In this document: piece by piece, positions 1-9,185 of the stretch
How positions within the stretch are numbered: position 1 is the first letter of the stretch
Layout of the letters: every line of letters begins with the position of its first letter
Source: Podospora comata
Taxonomy: Eukaryota > Ascomycota > Sordariomycetes > Sordariales > Podosporaceae
NCBI GenBank assembly: GCA_017354895.1
Contig: CP071493.1
Coordinates: forward strand, 4,216,001-4,280,000
Length of the DNA: 64,000 nt
Reading direction: 5' to 3'
Position numbers and translations under genes: made by a program
The notes under the pieces: generated by a model
Told to the model about the DNA's origin: nothing
Database searches by the model: none
Seen by the model: the letters and a program-made list of their open reading frames with translations, nothing else

Positions 1-538
1 GGCCAGCTACGCCGGGAGGAAACTTAGGACGAAGATTATTGAGTTGAGCGGGAGTGTCGAGGCGGCGTGCGCGTTGGGTGTGGCGGATGGTATTGTTGAT
101 CTTGTCGGTATGCTTCTTTTCTCTCCCATGTTTATTCTTCCCCTTACTAACCCCTCAAAAGAATCCGGCGAAACAATGAAAGCCGCCGGTCTCAAAGCCA
201 TCGAAACCGTGGTCGAAACCTCGGCCATCCTCATCAAGTCAAAGGCCCCCTCCAACCCAGCCATGGTCGACCTCATCGCCGCCCGCATCAACGGCGTCAT
301 CACGGCCCAAAAGTACGTCCTCTGCCAGTACAACGTTCCCCGCACCCAGCTCGTCGACGCGACAAAGATCACCCCCGGCAAGCGCGCCCCCACCGTCACC
401 TCCCTCGAGGAGGACGGCTGGGTCGCCGTCAGCGCTATGGTCGAGAAGAAGCGGATCGCGCCTGTTATGGACGACCTCACCAAGGTTGGCGCGACGGATA
501 TTCTTGTGTTGGACATTCACAACACCCGTGGGAGCTGA
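1..538 (+). CDS. his1: ATP phosphoribosyltransferase, C-terminal part (5' end outside window)
   Basis: This is the 3' part of the first enzyme of histidine biosynthesis, which joins ATP and PRPP to give phosphoribosyl-ATP. The frame is open from base 2. The exons read 1..107 and 162..538, split by a 54-nt intron (GTATGC donor, CTAAC branch site, AAG acceptor). Splicing rebuilds the HisG signature GVADGIVDLVESGETMKAAG. The rest contains the C-terminal regulatory fold where histidine binds in long-form HisG enzymes, ending in DILVLDIHNTRGS and a TGA at 536-538. The 3' end converges on the Src1-family gene. The N-terminal PRPP-binding half lies before the window. Identification is secure from the signature; only the upstream part is missing. 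Confidence 0.93.
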   Translation, partial: ASYAGRKLRTKIIELSGSVEAACALGVADGIVDLVGMLLFSPMFILPLTNPSKESGETMKAAGLKAIETVVETSAILIKSKAPSNPAMVDLIAARINGVITAQKYVLCQYNVPRTQLVDATKITPGKRAPTVTSLEEDGWVAVSAMVEKKRIAPVMDDLTKVGATDILVLDIHNTRGS

Positions 539-1174
539 GTGTGACGATGGAGGCAGAAAAAGGACTGTCAGAACAGGGGGTCGGGGTTTGGGATACTTAA
601 AAATTGATACCTGTAAAAGTTTTTCTGATCTTGGTTGAGATCTTTGCAATGTTGGGTGTAAAAACTCTTTGGACTTTGTGAAGGCTATCTACCTATACAT
701 GTATGGGTCTTCTGATACCCCCGACCAGCGACCGTTTGGCAGTCTCGTAGAGAGTCCGTTACCCCTGAATAAAGTCATGACTTGGATAGAGAAAAAGGAA
801 TGATACGCGGTATGGAACGCAATTACAAACAGATACAATTTCAGTCTTGCGAAATCCTCAGGTCCAGTTGCCGAAAGAGAGAATGGGGGATATATCAAGG
901 AAAATAACACGACCCCCTCACAAACGCCATTGTTTCTTTCCCATAAAAGACCCAAAAGACCACACACCAAGGAAAATCAGAACCATTTCTTCCTCATTCA
1001 TCAAGATCCCCGCTACTGCGATAAGCAGCAGATCTTTCTGTCTCTCCTATCTTAACTCGTCAGAGTCCTAACTCGGAATAAGGCCCCCCAAAACAAAAAG
1101 AAACATGAACAGTTTGTGACAAAATAAATACAAATGAAAAAATATACGGGCGAAAGAAGAATAGAAAAGAAAGA
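539..1174. other. Convergent 3' intergenic region
   Basis: These 636 bases separate the 3' ends of his1 (+) and the Src1-family gene (-). I see no coding signal. The sequence is AT-richer than its flanks and presumably holds both 3' UTRs and terminators; no specific signal was assigned. Confidence 0.6.
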
Positions 1175-3472
1175 TCAGTAGATCGGCCTTCCCGGTCCCT
1201 CCTCCCACTTCCTGTGCGGCACAACCTCTTGCTCATCCTCATCCTTTACGCCAGGACCCCACGACACTCTCATGCTTTTTCTTCCCGACCTCCTCGCTGA
1301 ACCCTCACCGTTGGCGATCCTGCTTGGCCCAATCCACTCCCAGGCACGACCGACTTCACCATTGTGACTCTCCCTCTGCCCGGTGCGAACATTGGCGTTT
1401 TGCTCAACCAGAGCACGAACCCGAGTCCACAGGCGCTCCCGGTCAGCCAGGCTGTGCATCGAGCGAAGCAGATCGTCCCTAAGGTTTGGCAAGAAAAGGA
1501 AGGCGTCCTCCTTCTCATCCTCAAAAGCGAGTTCCTTCTGATTGGCGAGGCGATCAAGGACAACGTCAACCAGGGGCGGCACCCGCGCTGCCAGAGCGCG
1601 GTTCTTCTGGAAGCGGCGACGTCCATAAAGAATCGACAGTAGCGACATGATTAGTCCACCAATAGAGAGTCGATGTCTTGCCAGTCCGAGCTTCGCCGAC
1701 CGCTGGATGGCGCACGTGAGTGGAAGGCCAGCGAGAGAGGTGGACGATAGGCTGGTGGTAGGAAAGCCTCCGGCACTTCCGGTTCTACAGGTCCAGCCAC
1801 GGGTCTGGTTAGTCAAGATGTGTCAGATACCAAGAAATATGTAGCACGACAGCCGCAGAACAAGAGGGACTCCATGCTGGTTGTACAGGGGGCCGGGCAA
1901 AACTTACACATTTTCATCGCTGTGGACTTCCACTTCACCCCGAGACTTGACCTCTCCAATCGCGGCAACCCAAAGGTCGTCAAACTCATCAGCGGCCATT
2001 CTCTTGCTCCGCTTTTGGCTAAGAATTTGTTTAAGCTCCGCTTCGTCGATCGACGGGCTGTCCAATGGCTGCCCCTCTGGCTCAAGAGGTTCACCGCACT
2101 CGTACTTGGCCCTTCGATCCCGCAGCTCCTCGACAGCCTTGTCTGCAACAGCCTGAACACGGCGAACCTTCTCTCCATCTGGCTCACAAGTGGGAGGCAG
2201 TGGGATGACTCCGCCGAGGGAAAGCGGGTGAGGCTTCAGGAGAAAGTCGGGCTCACAGCGAGCAGTGAAGTCCTCGTAGCAGTAGGCGTGTGGAGGGCAA
2301 GGCTCGCATTGGGGTTCAATATAGGTGAAGACCCACTCAGGAACCTGAATATCCTCGATATCGAAACGGGAGGCAACCTCTGACGCCCACTCTGGGATCC
2401 GAATAGTCGACGGAATAAGTTCGGCAGGCTCCTGGCCCAAGCCACAGTATCCCACCGCAACCTTCTCTTGCCTGTACCAAGCAGCATAGGCGACAAGGAG
2501 TGTCGTAAATAGAACCCAGAATGGTGTCGACAAGCTCGACTTCTTCTTGGGAGGAGGCGGCTGCCGAGCAAGAGCGAGCTGAGGATTGGCAGCCTCCTCC
2601 TGCATGAGAGCCAACTGTTCGTCAGGAGTGAACTCCTCCCCAGCTTCCATCTCTGGTATCTGAGCCCTGTAGTTGGCAGCAGGGATCTCAAACGTTCGGC
2701 TGATTGTAGATGGTGCGGGAGTGCCCCCAAACACGGGGCCGTCCGTCTGACGGCGAAAGGTCGAAGGCGTGACGAATTGCTGTCTCCTCACAGAGTCAAA
2801 CCCTGACGTCTTGCGACGATGCGAGGGCGTCTTGATCGCTGTTGCGGGAGTGTTTGCCCCACTCTGGAACGGGTTATCACTGCTGAACACGCTCTCCGTC
2901 TCTGGCGTACGCTTGAAAAAGTTATCGCGCTGATCCGGCTCTGCCTTGGGTGTCTTGAAAGGAGTTTCGCGGGTAATGGTCCGAGGTGGCTCAGGCTCGG
3001 CGGCAGTCTCGGCGTCGGAAAACGATGGTGGTTGCGCGCTGACGGAGCGCGATGTCCTCTTCCGAGGGCTGCTGGCCCGGTTTCGCGCAGGCGTCACCAC
3101 AGGAAGGTGCTCTGGGTCTTCCGACTCGCGCTTGATCCTCGTAGGCTTCCTTGGCGACCTTGACCGACGCGACACCGAGGCCGGAGGTGGTGGCAGGTCC
3201 TCGTAGTCGTTGCCGAAATCAGTGCTGCTCGTGTGTTCGGAATCAGCGTCGACAATACCGCGGCTCATCCGCTTGACACGAGCACGCGCAGCAAGAATCT
3301 TTTTGGACTGCGGAAGCACCTGATCGACAAAGAGCTCGATCAGGTCTGACTTCTTTGCGGTCGATGGATATTGAACATTATAAGTAACCAGAATTGACCG
3401 CAGTCGCGGCACCGTCAACGACTTTGGATCGAAGTCCGGCTGCAGGTAGTCGACACTCTCAGTGTCGGACAT
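1175..3472 (-). CDS. src1: Inner nuclear membrane HeH/LEM-domain protein (Src1/Heh/Man1 family)
   Basis: Exons are 3472..1908 and 1784..1175 on the minus strand, giving 724 aa. The start is the ATG in a GCCGCCATG context at 3472; the longer frame to 3529 has no ATG. Residues about 17-54 form a helix-extension-helix/LEM motif (LRSILVTYNVQYPSTAKKSD) that in this family touches chromatin. A long Ser/Arg/Pro-rich nucleoplasmic stretch with basic clusters follows. A first membrane segment lies near residues 316-334, then a cysteine-rich luminal domain (PQCEPCPPHAYCYEDF), a second membrane segment near 558-576 and the MSC C-terminal domain (GEVGRAWEWIGP). The intron (GTAAGT donor, CTAAC branch site, TAG acceptor, 1785..1907) lies just before the second membrane segment. 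Overlapping alternative splice sites are discussed in the findings. Family assignment is firm; Heh1 versus Heh2 is not resolved. Confidence 0.88.
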
Positions 3473-4213
3473 GGCGGCGGTCGTCTGGTGGGGCGGTGTG
3501 GTTGTGGATGGCGGTAATAGCAAATTCAAATTTAAAAGAAGGGTCGGAAAAGGGAAAGGCGAAGAAGTTGCGACCAGATAGGGAGAAGCTTATCGGCGGG
3601 TGCCTTGAGCTGCCTGCGCTTTGTCAGTTGCCGGAGAGCTGCTGCGACAGGTTGGTATGATTCTGCCAATGGCGATGCATGCGGCCGATATACAGGCAGG
3701 ACCTGGAGTCGCAGAGCAAGCGAAGAGTTCCAGAAAACTGAGACACGAGGTGCTTCCCTTCTCTGGACAGATATGAATGAAACGAAGCGGGGGATAAGGA
3801 GAAAAAAAGTTCACAGCTTCTGTTGATATTGCGAAGTGGGCTCGACGCATCAGTACACAAAATACAAGGATGACGAAAGTGGAGTGCCAACTTTGGTTGT
3901 TGGTGGCAACAGCTGGTGCTTTCACGTGGGGCAAAATCTGGGGTCAGCCACGTGTGGCTTAGCATCATCACTCGCCACTCTTGACATCGACAAGATGGTT
4001 CTGAATAGCTTCACTTTGCTCAAATGTGCAATATTGGTCAGATTTCCGGGATATTTTTGATTTTTCTACTTTTGAGGTACCTCAACTAGCTTTATGAGAC
4101 AAGAAACCAATTAAAATACTGATACCGCTTTCCAACATAATTAACATAACAACCCTAACCCCGAAAATATGCCCCTGAATTTCCCTTTCCATTGCCATGG
4201 TTGATTCATTCTG
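3473..4213. other. Intergenic region between src1 and the small heat-shock gene
   Basis: This 741-base stretch lies upstream of src1 and downstream of the HSP20 gene, both on the minus strand. Short open frames here have no recognisable protein and overlap each other in both strands. The part from about 4,050 to 4,150 is AT-rich and fits the HSP20 3' UTR. No further feature is seen. Confidence 0.5.
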
Positions 4214-5617
4214 TTACAACACTTGAATTCTCTTGATCTCCCCAGTGCCCTTCTCCTTCTTCTTCTTGGGAACAACAATAAACAAGACACCGTCCTCCAG
4301 CTTTGCACTGATCCCATTCGCATCCACCTCCACATCACTGTTCTCCGTCTCCGCAGGCGGCATCTTGATCTTCTTCTCGAACAACCCAACCGTCCTCTCC
4401 GCCGTAACCAGCCCCTTCAAAAACTCCTCATCTCCAGGCCTGTAGATCACCCCACTAACCACAAGCACGCCTCTCTCCTTGTCCCAATGAACACCCACAT
4501 CCCGCTTCTTCGCCCCCGGAACAGCAACGTGCACAGCCCAAGCATTGTTCGAATTAAACACATCCGCCGGCGGGCTGGCAGTCTCCTCTCCCTCAAACAA
4601 CACCCCATCCTCCCCCCCATTATTCTCCCCGTTGCTCTGCCCACCAGAGAAGTACTCCCTCAGCCCCTTGGCCAAAGGGTGCTGTCCCATCACCCACCCC
4701 AAATTCCCCAAGCCCCTCACCGCACTCCCGATATCAATCTGCGGCCCAGAAGCATGTCTCGGCCCACCGAAACCACCTCCCGGTCCAAAATGCGGCGCAA
4801 AAGGAGGTCTGCCGAATTCAGCCCCAAATCCATTTGGTCCGCTGCCCCATCCCCAAGAATTGTGTCTCCCGCCCCCAAACCCACGTCCGCAGCGACCCCT
4901 TCTTCCGGGCCCACCACGGCACCGACCTCGATGGCCGGGACCGGAAGAAGCAGAGGGGATGTCCTCAGGAGGATCAGGGTGCTCCCTCTCCTTTTCTTTC
5001 TCATCCTCAAAGGTAGTCGTAGTAGGGGTGTCGATCCCGTCTCTCAAGGTCGAGGTGCTCTTCATGTCGTCATCTTTCTCCGTTTCCTTCTCCCTCTCCC
5101 GAGCACGGTCGTATGCCCCCGCGAGGTCGTGCTCAGCTGCCCCGGCGGCGGTAGAGATGTCATACAGATCCTCCTCTACCTCGGGCTCACGGCGGGGATG
5201 GCTGTGGTTTCGACTGCGGGAGTGAAGACCATGGTGGCCTCCACGGCCGCGTCTACCGTGACGACCGGGATGGTGGTGATGCCCGTCGGAGTCGTCACCG
5301 GTGTCGTCACCAGAGCGAGGGCCAGGGGGCCCGCGACGGTGAGGAGGGGGAGGGTTGTGAGGCATAGCCCAGGATGGGTTGAAGTTGAAGCCTTCGGGGC
5401 CACCGCCGAAAAATCCAAAGGGCGGGAAGGGGGGTTGGGCATTTACGCCTTCGTTACCCGGGCGAGTATTGGGAGGTGAGGTAGGGCCGGTGCCGCTGGG
5501 GGTCATGGAGCGGATAAAATTCCAGAAGCCTTCAGGGCCGTAGCCGGGAGGGGGAGGGGGAGGTCGGTTTCCTGGGGGAGGACGGCGACCTTGACCTTCT
5601 GGGCCATTGAAGGACAT
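4214..5617 (-). CDS. Small heat-shock protein (HSP20/alpha-crystallin) with long low-complexity N terminus
   Basis: The protein is a single-exon 467 aa chaperone of the HSP20 family, which binds unfolding proteins without ATP. The alpha-crystallin domain is the last 110 or so residues (about 350-460: WAVHVAVPGAKKRDVGV, then GISAKLEDGVLFIVVPKK) and ends with a basic KRIQVL tail resembling the IxI/V tail used in oligomer contacts. The first 340 or so residues are unusual: a proline-rich start (RPPPPPPGYGPEGFW), a His/Gly/Arg block (HHHHPGRHGRRGRGG), an acidic Glu/Asp/Lys segment and an RGG-like, aromatic Gly-rich block. Typical fungal Hsp30 proteins are about 200-230 aa, so the extension doubles the size. 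The start ATG at 5617 has a TATA run about 140 bp upstream. Domain assignment is firm; the function of the extension is unknown. Confidence 0.88.
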   Translation of the reverse strand: MSFNGPEGQGRRPPPGNRPPPPPPGYGPEGFWNFIRSMTPSGTGPTSPPNTRPGNEGVNAQPPFPPFGFFGGGPEGFNFNPSWAMPHNPPPPHRRGPPGPRSGDDTGDDSDGHHHHPGRHGRRGRGGHHGLHSRSRNHSHPRREPEVEEDLYDISTAAGAAEHDLAGAYDRAREREKETEKDDDMKSTSTLRDGIDTPTTTTFEDEKEKEREHPDPPEDIPSASSGPGHRGRCRGGPGRRGRCGRGFGGGRHNSWGWGSGPNGFGAEFGRPPFAPHFGPGGGFGGPRHASGPQIDIGSAVRGLGNLGWVMGQHPLAKGLREYFSGGQSNGENNGGEDGVLFEGEETASPPADVFNSNNAWAVHVAVPGAKKRDVGVHWDKERGVLVVSGVIYRPGDEEFLKGLVTAERTVGLFEKKIKMPPAETENSDVEVDANGISAKLEDGVLFIVVPKKKKEKGTGEIKRIQVL

Positions 5618-5755
5618 GTTGACTGACTGTGTGGTAATATTTTTCTTGATGCTAAGGTAGGTAAGTAAGCAATGGTGTGAGCGTAGGTAATAGCGAAGTG
5701 TGAAGTGATTGCGAAAAAGGTATTCGACCCGACGAGAAAGGGTGTCGAGTCGAGT

Positions 5756-5765
5756 TATATATATA
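5756..5765 (-). promoter_or_regulatory. TATA-like run upstream of the HSP20 gene
   Basis: An uninterrupted TATATATATA run lies about 140 bp upstream of the HSP20 start codon. It would suit a stress-inducible TATA promoter with a leader of roughly 100 nt. I did not find a convincing array of alternating GAA/TTC heat-shock elements next to it. Confidence 0.4.
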
Positions 5766-6324
5766 CACTTAAGAGCTAGTTGTTAGCTGATTGCGTACAC
5801 CCACTTACAAACCTCTCTCCCTGTCAACGCGGCAACTACCTACCTAGTCGAAAGCGATGACAAGGCTGCCCAGACCGCGTCAACGATCTCCTGTTTGCTG
5901 CTGCGTTTGTGAAACCCTTTGCGATATCTCCGAGCTGGTGGTTACAAGCTCCAAGAGAGTTGGGTAGTTCTAGGTGTGCCCCTCGAGCTCTTGTCCCATG
6001 CTAAGGAGGGGCAATAGGGGCAAAGTGAGGACGGGACAGTCATTTGCCACTTCATGATGACGACGCTCCCTTTCTTTCTCGGTCCACTTCATTGCGCAGT
6101 TGTGCAGAAAGACCCCCAGGAAAAGACCAAGCTTTCTTATCTGGTTGATCATCAACACGTGGATAGCGCATACATGCTGTGGTGCTATGTCGCAATCACA
6201 AGCGCTAGTGTCAACTTATTAGAGCATAAATACTGCGCATGTGAGCCATATTGTACTACACAAAGCGCAGCAGAAGAATGATATAGAAGTAGTATCGCAG
6301 CGCGTTTCTGTTGAAATCTCGAAT

Positions 6325-6366
6325 CATTGTCATTGTCATTGTCATGGTCATGGTCATGGTCGTGGT
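6325..6366. repeat. Hexanucleotide microsatellite
   Basis: Seven contiguous 6-bp units: three CATTGT, three CATGGT and one CGTGGT. The ordered variants look like stepwise local duplication after one substitution. Confidence 0.9.
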
Positions 6367-6950
6367 TATTGCTATTCAAGATAGCCAGGTCTTGGTAAGA
6401 GAGCACCCACGCGGCCTCTAACCCACTGAATAGGGGCTCCACAAACCACCACATCACCCGCTTCGGAGACATCAAACCGGTCTCCGAGCTCACCGACCGC
6501 CGATGCCGTCTCGCCGTCTTTTCAGCTTCCTCGGTGTTGACAGGCCGGTAGACAATGACACCGAGCCCCGACGATACAAGCCAGGTGGTAAACGAGACAT
6601 AAAAACAGATAGTCAACGTTGATAGTGTATTTTCCTCGTCCTCCTGTTGGGTATCTCCTACTATGCGCCTGCTCTTGGGTTCTCAGACGAACAAGGCGTA
6701 CAAACCCCCAACTTCTACACAACACATAGACATGTGTAGATTCAGTGCTGATCCTGATTGTACATATAGTTAATATAAGCAGACATGAATGCCTAAACGC
6801 CTGCCGTTGTTGAAATTCCCATTCGCTCATGTTGCAGATGTCATGCTCCCCGGCCTTTGCCCAAATTATCGCAACTTTTCCTTCCGAGATATGATCCCGC
6901 GCCCGAGTCATCAGATAATAACCGTATTGTAAAACGTATTGGATGCTGGA

Positions 6951-9185
6951 TTAGGCACCCCCAGTCTCGGCCAGCTTCTTCTCGGCCTCTTCAGCCCGCT
7001 TATTAGCTTCCGCAACCTGCTGCTGGAGCTGCTTGATATACTCAATCGCCATCTCCACTGTGCTCGCCTTGCTATTTGGCGCACCGCCATTCCTCTCTCT
7101 TTCCTTCTCCTTCTCCTTCTCTTTATCCTTACTCTTATTATCGCTGCTGCCTTCCCCTTCACTGTCCTTTGGTGGCTTTGGCAGCAAGGTGGCAATCTCT
7201 TGTAACGCCGAGTTGATCCGATTCCGCCGACCTTGCTCGGCAATCTTGTGAGATGTCCGCTTGGACGTGAGATTGGTGGAGAGCTCGCTGGGGTATGACA
7301 CACCGGGCACTGTGTTTCCCTCGAGGATCCGCTGGTAGTTGGATTTGCTGGCAAGAAGTTGTGACGCCGTCTCCTCAAGGTCTGCTCCGCCCGGCAGCAA
7401 TGGTTTGATGTTGGGTGAAATCGAGATCTTGGGCCTAAGAGCCGGCGAGACAGGAATCGAGCTGACGCTCCCCCGCTTTTTGCTATTTCTTGGGAGGAGC
7501 TGTGGTGTCCGCTTCGCTCCATATCCCGAACCAGGTCCCAGCTGTGGGCTTGCTGTGGCTGAGACTGTTCCCGATGGCCTTACCACAGTGGGACCCAGTG
7601 AAGGTGATGGCAAAGGTGCAAGAGATGGTGTTCTGGATGGTCCGTCATCTTGAGGGGCTTGTTTTGGTGTCGGGGTGTCGTTGGCGTGGCTGGGTGGGAC
7701 ATTCACGTTGGAAACGGATTCAGGCAACTCAAATAGCTCGATATTTTCGGTATCGACCACTTCATGGCTGCCAGCCCTGCTAGCTCCAGCCACGGTGGTG
7801 TGGGTGCTCGGCGAGCTGAGTTTCATCAGAGATGCTGGTGTGGCAGGTGATGCCACGCCAGGCCTGGGTGGTTGAAGAGCAATGACCGGAGCTGATCCGG
7901 TATGTTGAGGTGCAATGTAAGGAGAGGGCTTCGCAGATCGTGGTTTGGGGAGCGGGGGCGGTGGCATCTCAGTCTCGATGGGTGTCGTATCATTCAAGGC
8001 TTCTGGTGATATCGAGCCATCCTCTGAGTCTGTCGGCCCGGTTGTGGTCGATGAAGATGAGTTGTGCATCATGGATGTAGGCAACAGTTGATGGTCTTGA
8101 CCCTGCTCTGCATTCTCCATCAAGTCACTCAGAGCTTGCGAGTTGAGGCTTGGTGTGGTTGCCAGTCGTTTCCTGAGGGGCTTCGAAATTGGCGACTGCT
8201 TCACGCCCGCCTTTGCCCTCGCCTTGGCCGCATTCTTCCTCATTTTCTTGGCCAGGTCTCCCGGTGTGCCGATCGACATGGTCCCTCCAACGGCGTCGAG
8301 ATCCATATCCGTGGGCGAGCTGGTTGTCAGGGGTCCATGTCTTTGCTCAAACATGGCCAATGGGTCTGTTTGGGCGTGCAGGGCAGGTGACGTTAGTGGG
8401 CTAAAGTAGGCTCCCGGAACAGTAAATTGGGATTCGACCGAGAAGTGGGTGTCCAAAGGCGTGACGGCGGGTGAAACCAACGGGGTGAAGGACATCTGAA
8501 CGCCGTCAGCAAACCTGTTGGCTGATCCGGGATACGGACTTGAACAAACATCAGACTGGTCCTTCGCTCTCTGATACCTATAGTCTACGGCCTGCTGTGG
8601 GTGCTGCTGTTGATGTGGGTGTTGTGTTCGGTGTGGGTGCGGGTGTTGCTGCTGTGGTTCTGTGGCATTCCGCTGGGCATAGAAAGGGTTGGCAGCTGGA
8701 ACCATTTCCAGACTCTGTGGTGTCGGTGGAATCATGCGGTTCTGTTGCTGATGAGCGAAGAAGGCTGCGTGTTCTTCCACCTGCCGCTGCTGAGCCTGCA
8801 TCTTTTGCTGTTGAAGAAAGTGAATTTGGGCGTCAATGCTGTTCACAATCGTCTCGCTTGGTGTTGGAGGCGGCATCATGGTGGTGGGTATAGACTGGTA
8901 GGGACCCCCCGTTGTTGTGATGGCCGGCACCTGATGCTGCATCGCTGGCATCGATGGTGATAGGAGCATAGGCGCATCGCTTCCTGTCATTGGGGTGTCC
9001 AACTGCTCGCGCCCGGGAACCTGCAGCATGTGCGCGCCGGCAGAGGACTGGAATCCTTGGAAATTGTAGTCGATGCCCTCTGCCAGGTTGTTCATGTTGG
9101 TCATGTCCAGATATTGCTGAAAGTCATCTTCGGCCGTAGTGGTATGAACGCCATGGTCCCCGACAGGCCACCCAGAAGAATCCAT
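6951..9185 (-). CDS. nuc-1: NUC-1-type bHLH regulator of phosphorus acquisition
   Basis: Single-exon 744 aa protein matching the Neurospora NUC-1/PalcA group, the counterpart of yeast Pho4, which activates phosphatase and phosphate-transport genes under phosphate starvation. The bHLH is at the C terminus: a basic region KRTSHKIAEQGRRNRINSAL carrying the His-Glu-Arg-Arg pattern expected for E-box (CACGTG) binding, helix 1 (LQEIATLLPKPP), a long charged loop rich in Lys/Glu/Arg, then helix 2 (SKASTVEMAIEYIKQLQQQV) running into a coiled coil to the end. The rest is low complexity, with Gln/His-rich (about residues 130-200) and Ser/Pro/Thr-rich segments typical of activation domains. NUC-1 is held inactive by the PREG/PGOV cyclin-CDK in Neurospora; whether that holds here is inference. 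The ATG at 9185 opens the frame. Confidence 0.88.
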   Translation of the reverse strand: MDSSGWPVGDHGVHTTTAEDDFQQYLDMTNMNNLAEGIDYNFQGFQSSAGAHMLQVPGREQLDTPMTGSDAPMLLSPSMPAMQHQVPAITTTGGPYQSIPTTMMPPPTPSETIVNSIDAQIHFLQQQKMQAQQRQVEEHAAFFAHQQQNRMIPPTPQSLEMVPAANPFYAQRNATEPQQQHPHPHRTQHPHQQQHPQQAVDYRYQRAKDQSDVCSSPYPGSANRFADGVQMSFTPLVSPAVTPLDTHFSVESQFTVPGAYFSPLTSPALHAQTDPLAMFEQRHGPLTTSSPTDMDLDAVGGTMSIGTPGDLAKKMRKNAAKARAKAGVKQSPISKPLRKRLATTPSLNSQALSDLMENAEQGQDHQLLPTSMMHNSSSSTTTGPTDSEDGSISPEALNDTTPIETEMPPPPLPKPRSAKPSPYIAPQHTGSAPVIALQPPRPGVASPATPASLMKLSSPSTHTTVAGASRAGSHEVVDTENIELFELPESVSNVNVPPSHANDTPTPKQAPQDDGPSRTPSLAPLPSPSLGPTVVRPSGTVSATASPQLGPGSGYGAKRTPQLLPRNSKKRGSVSSIPVSPALRPKISISPNIKPLLPGGADLEETASQLLASKSNYQRILEGNTVPGVSYPSELSTNLTSKRTSHKIAEQGRRNRINSALQEIATLLPKPPKDSEGEGSSDNKSKDKEKEKEKERERNGGAPNSKASTVEMAIEYIKQLQQQVAEANKRAEEAEKKLAETGGA

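Larger units (their letters stand above)
5618..6950. other. Intergenic region between the HSP20 gene and nuc-1
   Basis: This 1.3 kb holds the HSP20 promoter side (TATA run at 5756-5765) and the 3' side of the nuc-1 homologue. A hexanucleotide microsatellite lies at 6325-6366. Open frames are short, and one owes its Asp/His/Asn repeats to that microsatellite. No gene is supported. Confidence 0.5.
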
